The translations under genes and the position numbers were made by a program. Of a stretch of DNA of 64,000 nt, positions 42,791-54,800 are shown one piece after another. The DNA comes from Alcaligenaceae bacterium (GTDB lineage Bacteria > Pseudomonadota > Gammaproteobacteria > Burkholderiales > Burkholderiaceae_B): the NCBI GenBank assembly GCA_013416445.1, contig JACCER010000010.1, forward strand, positions 1 through 64,000. The letters run 5' to 3'. Every line of letters begins with the position of its first letter. The first letter of the stretch is position 1. The notes under the pieces are model-generated. The model saw only the letters and a program-made list of their open reading frames with translations, had not been told where the DNA came from and did not search any database.

Positions 42791-45694
42791 CTACGCCGCC
42801 GACTGCGCCGCCGTTACATCAGCATCGTCCAGGTAGTCTTCCATGGGTGGGCAAGAACATACCAGGTTACGATCACCGTAGGCGTTGTCGACCCGCGCTA
42901 CAGGCGGCCAGTATTTATTGTCGCGCAAGCTGGCAACGGGATAAGACGCTTCTTCGCGGGTGTAATCGTGATGCCAGTCGGTAACCAGCAGCATTTGCGC
43001 CGTATGTGGTGCATTTTTCAGGACGTTGTCTTCGGCATCTTTGGCACCGCTTTCTATGGCGGCGATTTCAGCACGTATGGCAATCATGGCGTCGATGAAG
43101 CGGTCGAGTTCGGCCAGGCCTTCGGATTCGGTTGGTTCCACCATAAGGGTGCCGGCAACCGGGAAGCTCATGGTGGGGGCATGGAAACCGTAGTCGACCA
43201 GGCGCTTGGCAATGTCTTCGGCGGAAATGCCGCAAGCGTCTTTGATGGGACGAATATCAAGTATGCATTCGTGTGCGACACGCCCATTGTGCCCGGCATA
43301 CAAAATGGGATAGTGCTCTTGCAAGCGGGCAGCAATGTAGTTGGCATTCAAGATGGCCACTTCGGTGGCGGCCAATAAGCCTTCAGCACCCATCAGGGTG
43401 ATGTACAAATAGGGAATGGGCAAGATACTGGCCGAACCGTAAGGCGCTGCCGAAACCGGACCCACCGCCACGCCAGCGGGCAATTCGCCCGATTCGTTCA
43501 GAACGCCAGGCAGGTACGGAGCCAGATGCGAACGCACTGCCACTGGGCCTACGCCCGGGCCGCCGCCGCCGTGGGGTATGCAAAAGGTTTTGTGTAGGTT
43601 CAGGTGTGATACGTCGGAACCAAATTTGCCAGGTTGAGCCAGCCCCACCATGGCGTTCATGTTGGCCCCGTCCAAATACACCTGGCCGCCGGCGTCGTGC
43701 ACCAGCGCGCAGATTTCGGTTACGGCCACTTCAAACACACCGTGGGTAGACGGATAGGTAATCATCAAGGCCGACAGGCGGTCGCCGACTTTGGCAATTT
43801 TAGCCTTCAGGTCGGCGACATCGACGTTACCGTTTTCGTCGGAGGCCACGACCACGACGTCCATGCCAGCCAGTTGCGCCGAGGCGGGATTGGTACCATG
43901 CGCCGACGCAGGTATCAGGCAGACATTGCGCTGATGCTGCCCATTAGCCTGATGATAGGCGCGTATGGCCAGCAAACCGGCAAATTCACCTTGGGCACCC
44001 GAGTTGGGTTGCAGGCTGATGGAGTCGTAGCCGGTAATTTCGCACAACGCGGCCGACAGGCGATCGATGAGTTCTTTGTAGCCCTGGCTTTGCGACACCG
44101 GCGCAAACGGGTGCATATTGCCGAATTCAGGCCAGGTGACCGGAATCATTTCAGCCGTGGCGTTCAGCTTCATGGTGCATGAGCCCAGCGGAATCATGGT
44201 GCGGTCGAGCGCCAAGTCTTTATCGGCCAGGCTACGCAAATAGCGCAACATGTCGGTTTCAGACTGTATGCGTGAAAAGACGGGATGCGCCAATATGGCG
44301 GAACCGCGCAACAGCGCAGCAGGTATGCCGTGTGCGGCAGGCAAGGAGCGCTGCGCGGCGGCGTCCCATGATTTACCCAAGGCTTGTGCAAACACCTGCA
44401 ACAAGGCGTTCACGTCGGCCACGGTAACGGTTTCATCCAGAGACACGGCCAATTGCGCACTGCCCACTTGACGCAGGTTGATGGACGCAGCCTGTGCCGC
44501 CTTGACGATGGCCTGAGTATGCGTACCGGTGTCCAGCAGGAGCGTGTCGAAAAATTGCGCGTTTACTACCGTAACGCCTAATTCACCCAGAGACTCGCGC
44601 AAGAAAGCGGTCAGGTAGGCCACGCGTTCGGCGATGCGTTTCAGGCCGGCGGGGCCATGCCATACGGCATACATGCCGGCCATGACAGCCAGCAAGACCT
44701 GGGCGGTACAAATATTGGAAGTGGCTTTCTCGCGGCGTATGTGCTGTTCGCGAGTTTGCAAAGCCAGACGCAAGGCGGGCGCGCCCTGGCTGTCTTTCGA
44801 AACGCCAACCAAACGGCCTGGCATATTGCGCTTGAAGGCGTCTTTGCAAGCCATGAAGCCGGCGTGCGGACCGCCAAAGCCTAATGGAACGCCAAAGCGC
44901 TGGGCCGAACCGATAGCGATATCGGCGCCCCATTCGCCCGGAGGCGTCAGCAAGGCCAACGCCAAAAGATCAGTGGCCGCAGCCACTACGGCGCCTTTTA
45001 TATGGGCCTTGGCTGTCAAGGCGCGGTAGTCGGCCACGCCACCCAGGCTGTGCGGATATTGCAGCAAAACGCCAAAGCAGTCAGGCAGGCCTTGCGCTTC
45101 ATCGCCTACGACCACATCAATACCCAGGCCGCTGGCGCGAGTACGCAGAATTTCCAAGGTTTGTGGATGGCAGTGCATCGAAGCAAAGAACACATTGCTT
45201 TTGGAACGTGAACCGCGCCGCGCCAGGGTCATGGCTTCGGCGGCGGCAGTGCCTTCGTCGAGCAAAGACGCATTGGCGATATCCAGACCGGTAAGATCAG
45301 CTACCATGGTTTGGTAATTCAGCAGGGCTTCGAGGCGGCCCTGCGAGATTTCCGGCTGGTAAGGCGTGTACGCCGTATACCAAGCCGGATTTTCGAGAAT
45401 ATTGCGCAAAATCACATTAGGCACGTGTGTGCCGTAATAGCCCTGGCCGATATAGTTGCGAAACACCTGATTACGCCCGGCGATTTCCTTGAGTTCAGCC
45501 AATGCATCGGCTTCACTGCGCGACGCGGGCAAATTCAGTGCCCCGCGCTGCAGGATGCTGGGCGGCACCACTTCTTTAACCAGGGAGTGCAGATCGGGCG
45601 CCCCGATCACCGACAGCATTTTTGCCTGATCGGCCAAAGCCGGCCCGATATGGCGAGGAATAAAATCGGAATGAGGGTCTAGTTCACGCAACAT
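42791..45694 (-). CDS. gcvP: Glycine dehydrogenase (decarboxylating), P protein
   Basis: PLP-dependent P protein of the glycine cleavage system, 967 residues, homodimeric type with two fused aminotransferase-like halves. N-terminal family marks include [17 protein letters not shown] and [17 protein letters not shown]. The C-terminal half has the PLP lysine in [18 protein letters not shown] and glycine-rich loop [15 protein letters not shown]. It decarboxylates glycine and transfers aminomethyl to lipoyl-GcvH. ATG 45694 is preceded by TAGGTT. Last gene of the gcvTHP operon, controlled by the riboswitch at 47320. Confidence 0.96.
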   Translation of the reverse strand: MLRELDPHSDFIPRHIGPALADQAKMLSVIGAPDLHSLVKEVVPPSILQRGALNLPASRSEADALAELKEIAGRNQVFRNYIGQGYYGTHVPNVILRNILENPAWYTAYTPYQPEISQGRLEALLNYQTMVADLTGLDIANASLLDEGTAAAEAMTLARRGSRSKSNVFFASMHCHPQTLEILRTRASGLGIDVVVGDEAQGLPDCFGVLLQYPHSLGGVADYRALTAKAHIKGAVVAAATDLLALALLTPPGEWGADIAIGSAQRFGVPLGFGGPHAGFMACKDAFKRNMPGRLVGVSKDSQGAPALRLALQTREQHIRREKATSNICTAQVLLAVMAGMYAVWHGPAGLKRIAERVAYLTAFLRESLGELGVTVVNAQFFDTLLLDTGTHTQAIVKAAQAASINLRQVGSAQLAVSLDETVTVADVNALLQVFAQALGKSWDAAAQRSLPAAHGIPAALLRGSAILAHPVFSRIQSETDMLRYLRSLADKDLALDRTMIPLGSCTMKLNATAEMIPVTWPEFGNMHPFAPVSQSQGYKELIDRLSAALCEITGYDSISLQPNSGAQGEFAGLLAIRAYHQANGQHQRNVCLIPASAHGTNPASAQLAGMDVVVVASDENGNVDVADLKAKIAKVGDRLSALMITYPSTHGVFEVAVTEICALVHDAGGQVYLDGANMNAMVGLAQPGKFGSDVSHLNLHKTFCIPHGGGGPGVGPVAVRSHLAPYLPGVLNESGELPAGVAVGPVSAAPYGSASILPIPYLYITLMGAEGLLAATEVAILNANYIAARLQEHYPILYAGHNGRVAHECILDIRPIKDACGISAEDIAKRLVDYGFHAPTMSFPVAGTLMVEPTESEGLAELDRFIDAMIAIRAEIAAIESGAKDAEDNVLKNAPHTAQMLLVTDWHHDYTREEASYPVASLRDNKYWPPVARVDNAYGDRNLVCSCPPMEDYLDDADVTAAQSAA

Positions 45695-45740
45695 AATCAA
45701 CCTAAACAGAGCAAGTTTGCAGCAAATACGTTAATTGGAA

Positions 45741-46121
45741 TCAGCCGGCGTTGATACTGGCTTCGTAACCTGCAGCATCCAGCAGGCCTTCGATATCGGC
45801 GATGTTATTGGGCTTGATCTTGAAGATCCAGGTGTCGAACGCCGCATCGTTGATGAGATTGGGCGCGTCGTTGAGGGCTTCGTTGAAAGCAACGATTTCG
45901 CCGTCGACTGGCGCGTAAATGTCTGATGCCGCCTTGACCGATTCAACAACACCCGCGGTTTCACCTTGAGCCAGGACGGCGCCGGGGTTGACGTCACCCA
46001 CAAAAACCAGGTCGCCCAGTTGGTCTTGTGCGCTGTCGGTAATGCCCACAGCCAGAACATCGCCCTCGACCTTTACCCACTCGTGCGAAGAAGTATATTT
46101 ACGATCCGTTGGAAGACTCAT
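45741..46121 (-). CDS. gcvH: Glycine cleavage system H protein
   Basis: Lipoyl carrier of 126 residues. Lys63 in GVVESVKAASDIYAPVDGE is the lipoylation site. The family start KYTSSHEWVKVEGD and the typical VNPGAVLAQGE turn are present, and the length is standard. It shuttles the aminomethyl group from GcvP to GcvT. It lies 45 bp after gcvT and 46 bp before gcvP. Confidence 0.96.
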   Translation of the reverse strand: MSLPTDRKYTSSHEWVKVEGDVLAVGITDSAQDQLGDLVFVGDVNPGAVLAQGETAGVVESVKAASDIYAPVDGEIVAFNEALNDAPNLINDAAFDTWIFKIKPNNIADIEGLLDAAGYEASINAG

Positions 46122-46166
46122 GATTCACCTTGTATAAAAAATGATATTCGTTATTTAAAAGCTTTA

Positions 46167-47261
46167 TTAGGCAACAACTTTGCCATTACGTACAAATGGC
46201 ATTTTCACCACTTGTGCCGGTACCCATTTGCTGCGTATTTCAACCTGTATATTGTCGCCGGGTTGCGCACCCAACGGCACCCGGGCCATGCCTATGGAAA
46301 CACCCATGGTGGGCGACATGGAACCGCTGGTGAGTTCGCCTTCGCCCTGCTGGGTGCGTACTTTCATGTGGCCGCGCATGACACCGCGTTCCAGCAACTT
46401 GACGCCAACCAGCATGCGGTCGACCACGGCGGCTTCAAGCGCCGCGCGCCCGATGAAGTGGCGTTCGGTATCTTTGAGCGAGACAGTCCAGCCCAAGGCG
46501 GAAATCAGGGGATTGACGTCTTCGTGCATTTCCTGGCCATACAGGTTCATGCCGGCTTCAAGTCGCAGCGTATCGCGCGCACCCAGGCCACAAGGCCGCA
46601 CGCCGTGCGCCACGAGGTCACGCCATAAGTCAGCGACCTGATCCGCAGGCAGCACGATCTCGAAGCCGTCTTCGCCGGTATAGCCAGTACGGGCAATCAT
46701 GACTTCGGCCGCAACGAACACACTGGTAAAAGGCACGATGGCAGCGCTGGCTGGCTCCCAGTCTGGGCGGGCAGCCCACAACTTGGCGCGGGCATTGGGG
46801 CCTTGCACGGCAAGCATGGCCAAGTCCCGACGCGGGGTAATAGCGACATCGAATTTTCCGGAATCGGCCTGCTGCTGCATCCAAATAATGTCTTTGTCTG
46901 CTGTGCCAGCATTAACCACGACACGCCATCGGTCGATGCTGAAAAAGTAAACGATAAGGTCGTCGATGACACCACCCTGCGGATTGAGCATGCACGAGTA
47001 CAAGGCTTTCCCGGGTACGGTCAGCTTGCTGACGTCATTGGCCAGCAAATGCTGCAGGTAGGCTTGCGCACCCGCACCAGTGACATCAACATTAAGCATA
47101 TGGGATACGTCGAACATGCCGGCATCCTGGCGTACGGCGTGATGTTCTTCAAGCTGCGAACCATAGGAAACGGGCATGTCCCAGCCTCCGAAATCGACCA
47201 TTTTGGCGCCGGCTTCCAGATGAATTGCGTGCAGGGGGGTATGCTTTAAGGTGGATGACAT
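46167..47261 (-). CDS. gcvT: Aminomethyltransferase (glycine cleavage T protein)
   Basis: Tetrahydrofolate-dependent T protein of 364 residues. It begins [30 protein letters not shown] (seen as two blocks: [20 protein letters not shown] and [16 protein letters not shown]) and contains [23 protein letters not shown] and [20 protein letters not shown], all diagnostic. ATG 47261 has GGAG 6 bases upstream; the frame is open to 47318, inside the riboswitch leader, which I exclude. First gene of the operon. Confidence 0.95.
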   Translation of the reverse strand: MSSTLKHTPLHAIHLEAGAKMVDFGGWDMPVSYGSQLEEHHAVRQDAGMFDVSHMLNVDVTGAGAQAYLQHLLANDVSKLTVPGKALYSCMLNPQGGVIDDLIVYFFSIDRWRVVVNAGTADKDIIWMQQQADSGKFDVAITPRRDLAMLAVQGPNARAKLWAARPDWEPASAAIVPFTSVFVAAEVMIARTGYTGEDGFEIVLPADQVADLWRDLVAHGVRPCGLGARDTLRLEAGMNLYGQEMHEDVNPLISALGWTVSLKDTERHFIGRAALEAAVVDRMLVGVKLLERGVMRGHMKVRTQQGEGELTSGSMSPTMGVSIGMARVPLGAQPGDNIQVEIRSKWVPAQVVKMPFVRNGKVVA

Positions 47262-47319
47262 GGGGACTCCAGGAAACAGAAAATGAACGACGTAAGCCAT
47301 CGGTATGCTGGCCGGCACC

Positions 47320-47533
47320 GCCCTTCTGTCCTTTTGCCTGAGAGTTGACCCAAATAACGGGGGTTCACCTTCGGCGCTCGCTGCACGGCTCTAGGCGCGG
47401 CGCGAGTCTCTCCAGAGTGCTGCCCTGCAAAGCTTACAAGACCAGGCAATACAAGAGCGGTATGGGGTACCTGAGCGATTCTGGGCGAATTGCGCCTTCG
47501 GTGGCCGAAAAAACGGCACTCTCCCACTCTGTG
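47320..47533 (-). promoter_or_regulatory. Tandem glycine riboswitch in the gcvT leader
   Basis: On the minus strand two glycine aptamers are recognisable. Aptamer 1 has GGGAGAGTGCC, CACCGAAGGCGCAA and TCGCTCAGGTA (about 47533-47455). Aptamer 2 has CTGGAGAGACTC, GCGCCGAAGGTGAA and CTCTCAGGCAAAAGGACAG (about 47420-47323). These are the conserved cores of the gcvT RNA motif. The tandem arrangement directly before gcvT fits activation of glycine cleavage by glycine. The expression platform would lie in 47262-47320. Confidence 0.95.
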
Positions 47534-47677
47534 TAATGACAGCAATCGCAAAGAATAACTCGAAAGCGGCTCGACGACAAATGAAATCATCAAAAACCGG
47601 CCAATTAAACTGGTGTGAGTTATTCAGTTATAGGGAATGTTTAAGTGTGTTCGCGACGCTGTCGGGTTCTGGCGGCG

Positions 47678-48916
47678 CTAGTCTAATCTACAAGCCCGCC
47701 CGCATGCCACACCCGAAGCCCAGGCCCACTGGAAGTTATAGCCACCCAGCCAGCCAGTTACATCTACCGCTTCACCAATAAAGTACAGACCCGGCACGCT
47801 GGTAACTTCCATGGTTTTTTGATTCAAGGCGCGCGTATCGACACCTCCGCGCATCACTTCGGCTTTTTTATACCCCGCCGTGCCGCTGGGTATCAAGGAC
47901 CAGGCGTGTATCTGTGCAGCCAGATGCCGCAAGGACTTGTCAGGCGTATCGGCCAGGCGCAAAGCACCGGCATCCGGCCCTAGCCCCTTGATGTTAGCCA
48001 ACCACTGATCCGCCAGGCGCTTGGGCCATAGGCCAGCCAGCACCGTGCTTAACTGCTGGCGACTGCCCGGCTTGGCATCAAGAAGTTCTTGTTCCAGGTC
48101 CTGATGCGGCGCCAGGTCGATATGTATGGGTTCGCCCGGATTCCAGAAACTGGATATCTGCAAAATCGCCGGCCCCGACAAGCCGCGATGCGTAAACAAT
48201 AAATCTTCCAGAAACTCAGTGTGCTTGCGCCGCTTGCCCGAGCCAGCATCACTCACCTGATTTTTCACCGATACTTCCAGCGCCACGCCGCTGAGCGTCG
48301 AAAACGCTTGCCAGGCCTGCGTATCGAAAGTCAGGGGCACCAGCGCTGGCCTGGGCTCGACCACCTTCAAGCCAAACTGACGCGCTACACCCAAGGCAAA
48401 ATCAGTCGCCCCTAACTGCGGTATCGCCATGCCGCCGCTAGCCATGACCAACTGGCGCGCAGCAATATTACCCTGGGAGGTACACAGCAGGAATCCGCCC
48501 TGATGACGCGCAATGTCCGTCACAGAGCAAGGCATGCGCCACGCCACACGGCCATCATCGCATTCGCGTTTCAGCATGGCGATGATGTCTTCGCTGGACT
48601 CATCGCAAAACAACTGCCCCCGATGCTTTTCATGCCAGCGTATGCCGTGTTTTTCAACCAGGTCGATAAAGTCGCGCGGCGTATAGGCAGCCAACGCTGA
48701 TCGGCAGAAATTCGGGTTTTGCGACAGAAAATTGGCGGGTGTCGTGCCAATATTGGTGAAGTTGCAACGGCCACCCCCTGAAATGCGTATTTTTTCCGCC
48801 AGCTTGGCGGCGTGGTCTATCAGGACCACGCGCAAACCACGTTGCCCGGCCACAGCGGCGGCCATCATGCCCGCCGCCCCGGCACCAATAACTGCTACAT
48901 CAAAAGCACTGGCCAC
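47678..48916 (-). CDS. BaiN/HI0933-like FAD-dependent oxidoreductase
   Basis: Flavoprotein of about 412 residues. The FAD motif FDVAVIGAGAAGMMAAAVAG is followed by KIRISGGGRCNFTNI, and the C-terminus has AGYKKAEVMRGGVDTRAL and GLYFIGEAVDVTGWLGGYNFQWAW, all hallmarks of the HI0933/YhiN family. Its physiological substrate is not established. Start is uncertain: GTG 48916 is near the domain start; an in-frame TTG at 48940 would overlap the decarboxylase gene. In 47534-47677 I see only the gcv promoter region. Confidence 0.88.
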   Translation of the reverse strand: MASAFDVAVIGAGAAGMMAAAVAGQRGLRVVLIDHAAKLAEKIRISGGGRCNFTNIGTTPANFLSQNPNFCRSALAAYTPRDFIDLVEKHGIRWHEKHRGQLFCDESSEDIIAMLKRECDDGRVAWRMPCSVTDIARHQGGFLLCTSQGNIAARQLVMASGGMAIPQLGATDFALGVARQFGLKVVEPRPALVPLTFDTQAWQAFSTLSGVALEVSVKNQVSDAGSGKRRKHTEFLEDLLFTHRGLSGPAILQISSFWNPGEPIHIDLAPHQDLEQELLDAKPGSRQQLSTVLAGLWPKRLADQWLANIKGLGPDAGALRLADTPDKSLRHLAAQIHAWSLIPSGTAGYKKAEVMRGGVDTRALNQKTMEVTSVPGLYFIGEAVDVTGWLGGYNFQWAWASGVACGRACRLD

Positions 48917-48921
48917 GTACG

Positions 48922-51183
48922 CTATGCTTCTTTGATGCAATCAACGTAATAGCGGTCATTGCCGTTATCGTCGGTATCGTGCGCCAGGCCATGCACGTAG
49001 GTTTCAAAGCCAGGGAACTTGGCATTGAACTCGCGCGCAAACTGCAGGTAATTAACGATGCGACTATTGAAGCGTTCACCTGGTATCAACAATGGAATGC
49101 CGGGTGGGTAAGGCGTAAGCAGCACGCCTGTTACGCGCCCTTCCAGTTCATCAATAGTCACACGCTCGGTTTCCCGATGCGCCATTTTGGCGTAGGCATC
49201 CGAAGGCTTCATCGCTGGGACCATATCGCTTAAATAGACTTCCGTTGTCAGGCGTGCCAAGTCATACTTGCGATAGGTTTCGTGAATTTTCTGGCAAAGA
49301 TCACGCATACCCATTTTTTCGTAGATGCGGTGTTGCTTGCAGAAATCAGGCAAGATGCGCCACAAAGGCCGGTTCAGGTCGTAGTCATCTTTGAACTGCT
49401 GCAATGCCGTCAGCAAGGTATTCCAGCGGCCCTTGGTAATGCCTATGGTGAACAGGATAAAGAAGGAATACAAACCTGTTTTTTCTATGACCACGCCGTG
49501 CTCGGCCAAGTATTTGGATACCAGCGCAGCCGGAATACCGCTTTCCGCAAAGGTGCCTGAAATATCCAGCCCCGGCGTAACAATCGTGGCCTTGATCGGG
49601 TCCAGCATATTGAAGCCTTTCGCCAGATCACCGAAACCGTGCCAGTCGTCACCCGACTCCAGCAGCCAGTCGTCGCGATTGCCTATGCCGTCGGACACCA
49701 GGCGATTCGGACCCCACACCTTGAACCACCAGTCGTTCTTGCCGTATTCCGATTCCACCTTGCGCATGGCGCGGCGGAAATCAAGCGCTTCGGAAATGCT
49801 TTCTTCGACCAGCGCCGTACCGCCCGGTGGTTCCATCATGGCTGCGGCCACATCGCAGGACGCAATAATGGCGTACTGCGGCGATGTAGACGTATGCATT
49901 AAATACGCTTCATTGAACACGTTGCGATCCAGCTTGCGACTGACCGAGTCTTGCACGGTGATTTGCGATGCCTGCGACAGCCCCGCCAGCAACTTATGCG
50001 TGGAGTGGGTGGCAAACACCATGGTGTCCTGGCTGCGCGGGCGGCCTTCGCCTATGGCATGCATGTCTTTGTAGAATTCGTGGAACGTGGCATGCGGCAG
50101 CCAGGCTTCATCAAAGTGCAGCGTATCGATTTGCGCATCAAGCTTGGTCTTGATCATTTCAACGTTATAAATAACGCCGTCGTAGGTGCTTTGCGTGAGC
50201 GTCAGGATACGCGGCTTCTTGTTCTTGGCGTTACGTGCAAACGGATTGGCTTCGATTTTCTTGCGTATGTTTTCCGGATCGAATTCTTCTAGCGGTATCG
50301 GGCCGATAATGCCCAGGTGGTTGCGCGTGGGGCGCAGAAACACCGGGATGGCGCCCGTCATGGTGATGGCGTGCAGTATTGATTTATGGCAATTGCGATC
50401 GACCACCACCACGTCGTCGGATGCCACGTTGGCATGCCACACGATTTTATTGGACGTAGACGTGCCGTTAGTCACGAAAAAACAGTGATCGGCATGAAAG
50501 ATACGCGCCGCATTCAGTTCAGACTCGGCAATGGGGCCAGTGTGATCCAGCAATTGCCCAAGTTCGTCGACCGCGTTGCACACGTCGGCGCGCAACATGT
50601 TTTCGCCGAAAAACTGGTGGAACATTTGACCCACCGGGCTTTTCAGAAATGCAACGCCGCCCGAGTGCCCAGGGCAGTGCCATGAATACGAGCCATCGGA
50701 CGCATACTTGACCAATTCACGAAAAAACGGCGGCGCCAGGCCATCGAGGTAGGAACGGGCTTCACGAATAATATGCCGGGCCACGAATTCAGGCGTGTCC
50801 TCGAACATATGTATGAAACCGTGCAGCTCGCGCAAGATATCGTTGGGAATATGCTGCGAGGTACGGGTTTCACCATAAAGATAGATAGGAATATCTTCGT
50901 TGCGAAACCGCAGCTCGCCAATGAAGGCGCGCAAGTTCTTGATGGCATTGGCTACGTCTTCGGGCGAGTCAACGTCGAACTCCTCATCGTCGATAGACAA
51001 GATAAACGCGCTGGCGCGGCTTTGCTGTTGGGCAAATGAACTGAGATCGCCATAGCTGGTAACGCCCAACACCTCGACACCTTCGGCCTCGATGGCCGAC
51101 GCCAGGGCGCGGATGCCAAAACCGGACGCGTTTTCAGAGCGGTAGTCTTCATCAATGATAACGATGGGAAAACGAAATTTCAT
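48922..51183 (-). CDS. Arginine/lysine/ornithine decarboxylase (LdcA-like)
   Basis: Large fold type I PLP decarboxylase of 753 residues. It has an N-terminal receiver-like wing domain (about 1-135), then the catalytic domain with SYSWHCPGHSGGVAFLKSP, VDRNCHKSILHAI, LHFDEAW and the PLP lysine Lys397 in ATHSTHKLLAGLSQAS, and a C-terminal domain with TPYPPGIPLLIPGERF. Overall it looks closest to lysine decarboxylase LdcA of pseudomonads, so lysine to cadaverine is likely, but arginine cannot be excluded. Probably acid-stress or polyamine related. It lies 15 bp after dcd. Confidence 0.9.
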   Translation of the reverse strand: MKFRFPIVIIDEDYRSENASGFGIRALASAIEAEGVEVLGVTSYGDLSSFAQQQSRASAFILSIDDEEFDVDSPEDVANAIKNLRAFIGELRFRNEDIPIYLYGETRTSQHIPNDILRELHGFIHMFEDTPEFVARHIIREARSYLDGLAPPFFRELVKYASDGSYSWHCPGHSGGVAFLKSPVGQMFHQFFGENMLRADVCNAVDELGQLLDHTGPIAESELNAARIFHADHCFFVTNGTSTSNKIVWHANVASDDVVVVDRNCHKSILHAITMTGAIPVFLRPTRNHLGIIGPIPLEEFDPENIRKKIEANPFARNAKNKKPRILTLTQSTYDGVIYNVEMIKTKLDAQIDTLHFDEAWLPHATFHEFYKDMHAIGEGRPRSQDTMVFATHSTHKLLAGLSQASQITVQDSVSRKLDRNVFNEAYLMHTSTSPQYAIIASCDVAAAMMEPPGGTALVEESISEALDFRRAMRKVESEYGKNDWWFKVWGPNRLVSDGIGNRDDWLLESGDDWHGFGDLAKGFNMLDPIKATIVTPGLDISGTFAESGIPAALVSKYLAEHGVVIEKTGLYSFFILFTIGITKGRWNTLLTALQQFKDDYDLNRPLWRILPDFCKQHRIYEKMGMRDLCQKIHETYRKYDLARLTTEVYLSDMVPAMKPSDAYAKMAHRETERVTIDELEGRVTGVLLTPYPPGIPLLIPGERFNSRIVNYLQFAREFNAKFPGFETYVHGLAHDTDDNGNDRYYVDCIKEA

Positions 51184-51198
51184 GCAATATAGCTCCTG

Positions 51199-51762
51199 CT
51201 AAGTGCGAGGCAGGGTCACGCCAAGCTGACCCTGGTACTTACCGCCGCGATCTTTGTACGAGACTTCACAAACCTCGTCGCCTTCGAAAAACAGCATTTG
51301 CGCGCAGCCTTCGCCTGCATAGATTTTTGCGGGCAGCGGTGTAGTATTGGAAAATTCCAGTGTGACGTGGCCTTCCCATTCGGGTTCAAGAGGCGTCACA
51401 TTGACGATGATGCCACAGCGGGCATACGTGCTTTTACCCAGGCAAATGGTAAGGATACTCCTGGGTATGCGGAAATACTCTACTGTGCGGGCCAGCGCGA
51501 ACGAGTTCGGCGGAATAATGCACACATCGCCCTTGAAGTCGACGAAAGATTTTTCGTCGAAGGCTTTGGGGTCGACGATGGTCGAGTTGATATTGGTGAA
51601 TATTTTGAATTCATCGGCGCAGCGCACATCGTAGCCATAGCTGCTGGTTCCATAGCTGACAATACGCCTGCCATCTACCGAACGCACCTGTCCCGGCTCG
51701 TAGGGTTCTATCATACCCGCTGCAGAAGCGCTCCGGATCCAGCCATCATGTTTTATGCTCAT
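51199..51762 (-). CDS. dcd: dCTP deaminase
   Basis: Trimeric enzyme of 187 residues that deaminates dCTP to dUTP, feeding dUMP for thymidylate synthesis. Family marks are [55 protein letters not shown] and the catalytic glutamate region [15 protein letters not shown]. Full length. The 88 bp between it and tamB hold nothing recognisable. Confidence 0.96.
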   Translation of the reverse strand: MSIKHDGWIRSASAAGMIEPYEPGQVRSVDGRRIVSYGTSSYGYDVRCADEFKIFTNINSTIVDPKAFDEKSFVDFKGDVCIIPPNSFALARTVEYFRIPRSILTICLGKSTYARCGIIVNVTPLEPEWEGHVTLEFSNTTPLPAKIYAGEGCAQMLFFEGDEVCEVSYKDRGGKYQGQLGVTLPRT

Positions 51763-51850
51763 AGCCCTGACCTTATTTAGATTGGCGCGTATTTTATCGC
51801 TCTTGCAGATTTAAAGTGCGAGTCTGTCAAAAACAATTTCAACCGCGCAG

Positions 51851-54800
51851 TTAGTCCCTGGAAAACCAGCGGTAAACCAACGCCAGGCCATTGATCGTGC
51901 CCACACTGAGTTCGGCAGTCAGGCCACGCGCCAGACGGTAGCCCACCCGCCCCACAGAACCCGTATCCGACAAGGCCTGCTGAACGCTAAGTGTGATGCC
52001 GCCAGACAAGGTTTTGCTGACCGAGATGAACTTGCGTTCGATATCGCTGGTGCCGCTATCGAGCCCGCTGACCACGCTTTCGGCAGGCAAGATACTGCCC
52101 GCGCTGCCTAGTTGGCCCGACTTGATGCTGACCTCGTCTATGCCGAATTTGCGATAAAACGGCTCACCGCCGCCAAGGAAGGACGTGCCTACGGAAAACA
52201 GCAACGCCATGTCTCCGCTGGAATCGTCAGCACCATGACCCAGCAGCAGCCACGACAATTTTTCAATTTCGCTGACAGCCGGATACGATACCAGATCGAT
52301 GCGTGGGCGTTTGGCCGTACCAGCGACGCGCACCCCGGCTTCAACCGCCAAGCCAGTGCGCAAGGCCTCGATATCCAGCACCGGGCTGGTGATATCGCCC
52401 TGGAAAGTAACCGTACCACGGCGCAATTGCAAACGCTGACCATAGGTTTCTATGGCGCCCCCGCGGGTTCTCAGCGCCCCCACGCCAGTCAGCTTGCCAT
52501 TATGCATCGCAACATGCATCTGCCCTATCAACCCCGAGTTCACGCCATAGCCCGTCAGGTAAAAGCGACGGCCCAGGTCTACATCAAGATCCATGGCAAT
52601 ATCCATGGGTGCACTGGACTCTTGTTTCTTCTGACCTGGGCGCAGCACCACCACGTCGCTATCCACTGAAGGAATACCACCCAGCATATCCAGGTCGAAC
52701 CAGCCCGCATCAACAGTAATTGCGCCATTCATCGTTATTTTCGGTAGCTCTGGCACCAGGCTCAGCTTGCCGGTAATCATGGCGTAGCGGTCCGAGCGTT
52801 GCAAAATCGGATACCGGTATAAATCGACATCGACCACACCGCTGGACTCAAGCAGGTTCCAGCTCCCCGTCATTGTCAGCTTGCCGCCCTTGGCCGCGTC
52901 ATTGGTCTTGAGCCATTCCGCCGTGCGCCACTCTTTAGGCTCAACCCGCAAACTGGCTGGAAAACTGAGGCTATCGAGAATCAGGCGTTCATTCTGCAAT
53001 CGCGCCGACAAGGTGCCGTTCAGCAGGCGCACGCCATCATCGATACGCACCACTCGCAGCTTCTGGCCAGTAATGGCGCCGCTGCTGTCCCAGGTGCCGT
53101 CAGGCCGGCTTTTTAGCTGGACATTGGCCTTGACCGCGCCCCCCAGTTCCATGGCATCGTCCAGGAACAGGCTGGTCCAGCCCAGGTCGCTCATATCGGC
53201 AACGATATTGGCGGTTTTGATATCTTTAGGCTCGAGAGCCAGGCCGCCGCCAGCAGTCGCGTGGATCAGCGTCGTGGCCGCTACCGTTGCCCGCCCCATT
53301 TTTGCTGTAGCCAGCTCCAGATTGGCGGCAAGCAAGCTGCTGGACGCCGTGCTGCGCTTGGCATTGACATTCAGCTTGAAGGTTTGCAGCCCCAACGGGA
53401 AAGCAGGCTCAGCCGGCACCATGATATCGCCCGACAGGCGCTCAATAGTTGCCTCACCTTCCAGCGTGCCCGCAAACCTCAGATTCCAGTTCAGCCCGAA
53501 TACCACTTCAGACAGCGCACCGCCTTTATTGGCCTTTACCTTTACACCGCCACGATCAGTTTTCTTGACGCCTGACTGATCGAGTTTCTTACGCAGATCG
53601 ATAATCAACTGTTCAGAAATCGGCAAACGGGCAATTGCACCCTGGGTCTCCCAGCGCCCCGCACCGCCACGCGAACCTTGATGAGCAAGCACAAACAAGG
53701 GGCGCGACGCCATGGACAAAGCCAGCTCGGTAGTGCCCACCTGCCACTGCCACGCAGGCGCGACGGCATCAGGCAAAAAACTGACACTGGTAGCGGTACC
53801 CGCACGCAAACCCAGGCCGGCATGATCAACGTCGAGCACCGACACCTTGCCCCGCCAGCCTATGGCCTCATCTTGCCCGGCGCTTCCTTTGCCCCAGCCA
53901 CCATCCAATACGACATGCACCTTGACGGGGGCACTGCCTACTTCCTGGGGCTGGCTCTTGGCCGGCGTGTACTGCGCAGTCAGGTCCGCCTTGTGGCCGG
54001 CAAGCGAGCCCGCCACATCGCCCTTCACGTTTGCGCCGCCCGGCAGATCGGGCCAGAACGCATCCAGATCGGGCGCCAGCATATCCAGCTTGAGCCTGGT
54101 GTCGGCCGCGCCCAACGCACCTTCAGCCTGCAAGCGGTTCTTGCCCAGGCGCAAGTCCATATCAAGTGCGGCCAGTTGCAAACCCTGCCATAGCGGCGTG
54201 GTGTTAGCGCCGGCATCGTCAGCAGAAGTATTAATGACCTTGCCCTTCAGGCCGCCCGACAAGGCCTGCTTGTTCCAGCTGGAGCCCGACGCAACGTTCA
54301 GGGCCACATTGGCCGACAGCAAATCAGCATGATCACGCAACTGAACATCAAAATCGGCGCTGGCGGTAATCACCGCAGATGGAATGGCAGAGCCCACCAA
54401 CTGGCCTACATTCAGCTTGTCGGCGCGCAGGCTGCCCGCCAGGCTATCAAGCACGGCATCCCCGGCCTGAATGGAAGCCCAGTCCAGATTGCCGTTCAAG
54501 GAAGAACCGTCAGGTAGCTGCAAAGCCAGCGTGGCGGTTTTCAAGGGGAATACGCCCGTAGGGGTGAGCGCGGCATCCAGACTCAGGTCAATACCCTGGC
54601 CTGAGCCTTGTACGCTTAGTTGAAAAGCGTCCAGATTGCCCGTTATTTGGGTGTTCAGGGCGACATCGCAGGAGGGAGCCTGGTGGGGCCGCGTGGCTAC
54701 GGGCGCGGGTGGTGTAGCTGACTCGGTCTCTGGGGACGTGCCTAGTGTTGCTGTGGATGCGCGATGTTGGTCTGGCCTTGCATCGGGCCTCGGATTATGC

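Noticed and set aside
42404-43378. Plus-strand frame of 324 codons across repeat copy B and gcvP antisense
   Set aside because: Same situation: repeat sequence joined to the antisense of gcvP, with no domain.
47640-47677. Sequence resembling the REP right arm (GGCGCTAGTCTAATCTAC) before the BaiN-like stop
   Set aside because: Too degenerate and lacks a left arm; similarity to the family may be chance.
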